Source of the DNA: Euonymus europaeus
Lineage: Eukaryota; Streptophyta; Magnoliopsida; Celastrales; Celastraceae
Direction of reading: 5' to 3'
Assembly (NCBI GenBank): GCA_963580455.1
Contig: OY756963.1
Coordinates: 24,385,555 to 24,449,554, forward strand
Length of the DNA: 64,000 nucleotides
Part shown: piece after piece, positions 59,616-64,000 of the stretch
How the letters are laid out: every line of letters starts with the position of its first letter
How positions within the stretch are numbered: position 1 is the first letter of the stretch
Position numbers and translations under genes: made by a program
Notes under the pieces: model-generated
Database searches by the model: none
What the model saw: the letters and a program-made list of their open reading frames with translations, nothing else
Told to the model about the DNA's origin: nothing

Positions 59616-60939
59616 ATTTTTCCTCATGCATCAATTTTTGGTCCCTCTCTCCTTTTTCCCATTCTTTGAGACCAATGCTATCAGAGATCATCCTCACAAC
59701 ATTGAGCTGCCAAGAAAGATATTTTTATTTCACTTTTCGGTTAGTATATTTATTTATGTTTTTTTCCCCTCCTTTTTTGTGTGTTCTTTGTATACTTTAA
59801 TAGTCCACATCCATGTAGTATATCTGAAGTTGTATGCTGACCATCATAGGATTTTCACTGTAAAAGGTCACACTTTACTATATTTTCAACTCCTTAAGTG
59901 TATGAGGACACCAGTTGGAATTATTGGATCGCATATCGTGACTAGTGTTTGAATGTTGAGAGGACATTTTAGTTATTTTTGGAGTATTGATACTTGAGCA
60001 TTCGGAATGTTTCGGTTGAAGACTTGAAGTAGTGATGATGTTTCGGTTGACGTGATGTTCGTTGTGGTTGCACCTTGTGAGATGAAACTGTATATTTTCA
60101 GGTGTTTTGAAAGAGCTAAATACCGATGCTAACATTTATCTGCATCATGTTTGTAGACAATATTTCTCAGCTCTGCCTTGTGCGCGTGCGAAGATCAGCA
60201 TTGATTGTTTATGAGCAACTCAGTAGATTCACAGTTCACAATTGAATTTTTTTCCCTTTCTAGGGAGGGATTGATAAATTTCTTTCCAAAGATTTTGTCT
60301 GAGACGCCTTGAAGTTTTCAGTTTAACATAACTTAAAGAAGACCAAGGATAAAAAGGAGTCCACAAATCATAATGCATGAACTCTGTTGAGAGCAGCAGG
60401 TCCAAACTCTAAGGCTAGGCTTAGCATGAGCTTTGAGAATGAGGGTTGAGAATGGTTGGGTTGGAAGAGATTCATAAAAGTGAATTTTTATTTGGTATTG
60501 AGAAGAATTTTTGTCTATCAACCCCTCATAGAATTGGAAAAAGGGATGTTAGTGCCAAATACGAGTTTGGAAGGATTCACGAACCTTCCAACATTTGTCC
60601 CAAGCAGGGCCTAAAAGTTCTGTTCCCTCAACAGCAACACAATACCACGCAGTTCATATAATCTGGGGGCACTTTGTTCTTGCAAGTTACAAAGATGTAC
60701 TTTTTTACTTCTCATTTAACTCATACTTTCGTCTGTGGCATATAAAAGTATAGAATCACTAAGCAAAGATCCATGTAGAAACTAATGAGTAATGAAGACA
60801 AACAGCTCAGCCCAAAACAAGCAAAACTTTCCATCTGATTCATGTAACAATTAGACAGGGTCTGTTTTATGGTCAACTTAAACAACCCTGTCACAGCAAT
60901 GGCTCGTAACCAAGGAAAAGTATACTAATCCTTTAGGTA
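59616..60939. other. Convergent intergenic region GET3a / URM1
   Basis: It holds the two 3' flanks. No gene is seen. Confidence 0.55.
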
Positions 60940-61973
60940 TCATCCGCCATGCAAGGTAGAAATAAAGACTACGACATCCTTCTCTTCCAGAGTCGTATCG
61001 AGTTGGCCGCTCAGCTCCCAGTCACAATCATTAATGAGGACTAAAACACCAGGCCTCCTGCAAAACAAACCATAGCCTCATCAACTGACATACAGAAGTA
61101 ACAGTTTAAAATGACAAATTAGTATTTTTGAAGTTTCATAACCAGCGTTGCAGACTTGCAGACTACACTTCTGGTTGAAGTTTTTACCTCTTTGGGTACA
61201 AATGGTCGAGTTTCCTTTAAATTGATATAGCAGGTAATAAGCGAAGGCCTCAGTTGAGAATTTGAAATACAAGTAATTTTACGAAAAATGATTAGGCTTA
61301 CACAGAATCTCCCTTCATGAACATTTCAGGCCTCTCTTTTATCAAATTGGTACGGACCCAAGAGAGCAAATCTTTCATGGATAACTGTACGAGTGCAGAA
61401 AATACAGAAATAAGCAAGCTTACACAAAGCAAAACTTATTCATGTTATATCCTATTTGAATACTGTTTTTCGAAAAGAATTTACCTTTTCAATCCCATTT
61501 TGAGGAGCAACGCTTACGTTATGTATCTTCACAGAATCACAAAGAAGCTCTAAACCACCACTGCATCAGAAGAGAAACATGGCATGCTCAAATAAACAAA
61601 AAAGGGGGACTAAGTGGAGAGCTATAACATAACAGTTCATCACAAACCTAAACAAGACTTGAGAAATTATGAGAACATCACCAATACTTAAAAAAAAATC
61701 TCATAGTAATTCAAGTCAATCAAGGAATCATGGCAAGAACTAAGAAATTATCCTTACTGAAAGAGAGAAATAATTAAGCAATTGAGTCAAATGCATTCTG
61801 CCTACTTCTGAACGCTAGAAAAGATTTTAACAAAATTCTTCATGCACAATTAGGACAATCACTTTCTTCTGAACAACAAAGCTGATGCATTTGCAGGGCA
61901 TAAGAAAAGAATCAGATGAAACAACAGAAAGTAAATGGGAAAAGAATTACCCGAATTCAAGGCTGAGCTGCAT
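60940..61973 (-). CDS. URM1: Ubiquitin-related modifier 1 (URM1)
   Basis: Four short exons join in phase: 61973-61951 (23 nt), 61560-61485, 61384-61302 and 61057-60940, giving 99 residues, the family's usual length. URM1 is both a protein tag and the sulfur carrier for thiolation of wobble uridine in cytosolic tRNAs. The sequence begins [14 protein letters not shown] and contains [18 protein letters not shown] and [17 protein letters not shown]. It ends FISTLHGG with the mature Gly-Gly needed for adenylation and thiocarboxylation by the MOCS3/CNX5-type activating enzyme. The first exon is too short to be found by simple frame scanning. It is divergent from PEX16. Confidence 0.95.
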
Positions 61974-62798
61974 ATCCACTGAATTCAGTCGAAATTCCAA
62001 ACCCTAGCTGGAGTAAGGAACTGAAGGTTTGTTAACAATTGAAAGGGATGAACGAGAATCAAAATTGACAATACTTGTAAAGCAACATCGATCCAAAATC
62101 AATTAATTCCGCATAGCAACAATTATATTAGGTTACTGTATTGCTTGAAGCTTCTATAGAAAAAAAGAGTAATCAACGGTTTGGTGTGCCAAAGCTTTAT
62201 AATCTATACTCTAGAAAAGAAGAGAGAACTATGAAACTTGAAAAATGATCATATTGAGTGCTACTAAGAAGACAACCGAGAGACAGCTCGCAAAACACCA
62301 TCACTTACACTGTTGGCTTGCCCGGTGCTATTAGAGTTCGCAAAGCACCGTCAACGGTTAGTTTCCGACGAGGTCACGATCGGGGAGAGAGAGAGAGAGA
62401 GAGAGAGAAGGAGGGAGGAAGTCGCGACTCTATTAGTGCTATCTTTGTTAAAACGGTGCGTATATTCGGTGTTCCGAAATTGTATCTGAACCGTTGATCG
62501 CACTGATGAAAACCTTCATTTTCCGCCGTAGGATAACAACCACTCACACTGCATCTCCCTCTGAGATTTTACTGCAACTCTTTTGTCGAGTTTCTCTGTT
62601 TGCTTCATCACATCACATGTTCGAACCAGCAATTAGAAAAAGGGATTCGCTGTCCTAGCATTTACTTGTCCGTAAAAGTTGCGAAAGTCGTGGAATGGTC
62701 AGAGTTTGCCGTGGCTTGTCCAGTTAAGGTTTGAGATGGGGACGTAGTGCCACCGGAGTTTCCCTCTTTTCTATCTTTGTCGTCGAGTCTGTGAAGCT
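61974..62798. promoter_or_regulatory. URM1-PEX16 divergent promoter region
   Basis: 825 bp separate the two start codons. The interval contains a (GA)12 tract at 62385-62408. The same head-to-head pair exists in Arabidopsis (At2g45690/At2g45695), suggesting a conserved shared promoter. Confidence 0.55.
62385..62408. repeat. (GA)12 microsatellite
   Basis: An uninterrupted GA tract between the URM1 and PEX16 start codons, possibly a GAGA-type promoter element. Confidence 0.93.
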
Positions 62799-62867
62799 AT
62801 GGCGGTTTATAAAACGTGGGTCAGAAGCAATAAAGAATACGTGCACTCATTGGAGTCGATTGCCAAT
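62799..62867 (+). CDS. PEX16: PEX16 peroxin, first exon only (gene continues past the window)
   Basis: The exon encodes the first 23 residues, MAVYKTWVRSNKEYVHSLES plus IAN, followed by GTAAGA. Arabidopsis PEX16 (SHRUNKEN SEED 1) begins with a closely similar YK.WV..N..YV.S segment. PEX16 is an ER/peroxisomal membrane protein needed for peroxisome membrane formation and oil-body and seed development. The rest of the window (62868-64000) is intron 1; I find no second exon in it. The call rests on this short exon plus its head-to-head position with URM1, as in Arabidopsis. Confidence 0.75.
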
Positions 62868-64000
62868 GTAAGATTCATGATTAGCTTTATGAGTTATTCA
62901 AGTTTCAGATTCATCTTGCAGACTCAGATATGCTTTTTCAGACATCTGCTTCACTGCATAGATAGACAGAAGTACGAAGATTGCAGTAGGAAAATGATCC
63001 GCGGATTCTGTTAGCTTATGATTAGGATAAACTAGCATTCTCTCATAATTACAACATGTTTTCTTTATAAAAAAAAATCTTTTAGTTAATATGTAGTCTA
63101 CTTAGTTTGCTTGATTATTAGGTCCCTCTTCCTTTGTCTTCCTTCTACTGGTTCTTTAATTTGCTGAGGTAACTTCGTTGTTTCTCTCGTCAAAGTACAA
63201 TAGGTTTGCAGTTCTGCACATTTTTTGTGAACAATTGGACCATTTTCCTTTGTGGGTCTTCCTTATACTGGTCAATTGTATATTTGTATCCATAATATAC
63301 TGAGCGATGTAATATTTAAGCAGTTATGGATACGATGCGACACTAACTATGATCGAGTCTACGGACAAATTTTGAGAAAAAACATGCCTTTGAATTTATA
63401 TCTGTATATGGCTTTTACGGATTCTTTGATGGATTGTACTGCTCAATTTTTTTAGCTGCAAATGCAGAGATAAATGTAAAATGGCTGTATAAAATTGCGA
63501 GTCTATTACAGCTGTGTCATTTACGGACTAAAATGTTAAAGAGTTCAGATTTCAGATTGTTCAATAAAGGATGCTATGAGAAGTTCGATACGAGAGATGC
63601 TTAAATTCCATTGTTATATTCTTCAGTTAAGAGTTAAGAGAATGCTTTGCAAGCAAGGTTCAGCATGTCACAGTATAGCTTTTTTCTTGACATTTCAACA
63701 CAGAAAATATAGCCGATTATGGTATAAATTCCAGAGTATTGTGGATCCGCATTGGTAAAATGAAGTCGTTGAAATAGTATGTAAGGAGAATGAGCAGAGA
63801 TACTATTTCAAGCCCCTAGAGAAATTGAAAATCGTATTTGGGCCTAAATCTTAGGTTTTGAAATCTTAATTATTTAAATAACTAAATAAAAAAACATGAA
63901 ATTTTATTTTATTTTTTTGGTAAAATCCGAATCTGAAAAAATATAAATTGATAATCGAATCTGAAACCGTAAATGTTAATCATAGTTCTTGATTTGGTGA

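Noticed and set aside
1..64000. CRISPR arrays, bacterial operons, tRNA or rRNA genes
   Set aside because: The window is plant nuclear DNA. No regularly spaced repeats of CRISPR type and no complete tRNA or rRNA sequence were recognised; only SINE-type tRNA-like boxes were seen.

Overview
This window is nuclear DNA from a flowering plant, almost certainly a eudicot. The evidence is AT-rich intergenic DNA, many GT-AG introns, plant-specific families (ERF, ATL RING-H2, type-B response regulators, PFC1, EG16) and plant non-LTR elements. I cannot fix the species. Gene models below were built by hand: exons were joined where reading phase, splice dinucleotides and remembered family sequence agree. 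No search or transcript evidence was available.

Layout: 2.1-2.9 kb ERF transcription factor (-). 6.3-7.6 kb ATL58/59-like RING-H2 E3 ligase (-). 10.3-11.3 kb EG16-type GH16 endoglucanase (-), divergent from a plastid-type fructosamine/ribulosamine 3-kinase at 11.6-15.5 kb (+). 16.0-19.3 kb PFC1-type plastid rRNA dimethyladenosine transferase (-). 20.7-30.4 kb tandem array of three type-B-like response regulators (-) in different states of repair: one truncated, one intact, one dead. 32.1-38.1 kb GEN1 Holliday-junction resolvase/flap endonuclease (-), with a stray duplicate of its last exon at 28.1 kb inside the array. 40.2-41.8 kb DUF4378/TRM-like protein (+). 42.4-49.0 kb UTR2-like nucleotide-sugar transporter (+), frameshifted, with a 3.9-kb LINE inserted antisense in intron 1. 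49.1-49.9 kb a 15-bp-TIR element next to a SINE-like element. 50.4-50.8 kb small secreted LysM protein (+). 54.4-59.6 kb GET3a tail-anchored-protein targeting ATPase (+). 60.9-62.0 kb URM1 (-), divergent from the first exon of PEX16 (+), which runs off the right edge.

The genes are not an operon. They are housekeeping and regulatory genes whose order echoes conserved eudicot microsynteny: Arabidopsis keeps PFC1, GEN1 and GET3a close together at the top of chromosome 1, and PEX16 and URM1 side by side on chromosome 2. The most unusual part is the response-regulator array. Its receivers carry Glu at the phospho-Asp position and have lost one acidic-pocket Asp, so they look phosphorylation-independent. 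The array grew by segmental duplication that dragged along the tail of the neighbouring GEN1 gene.
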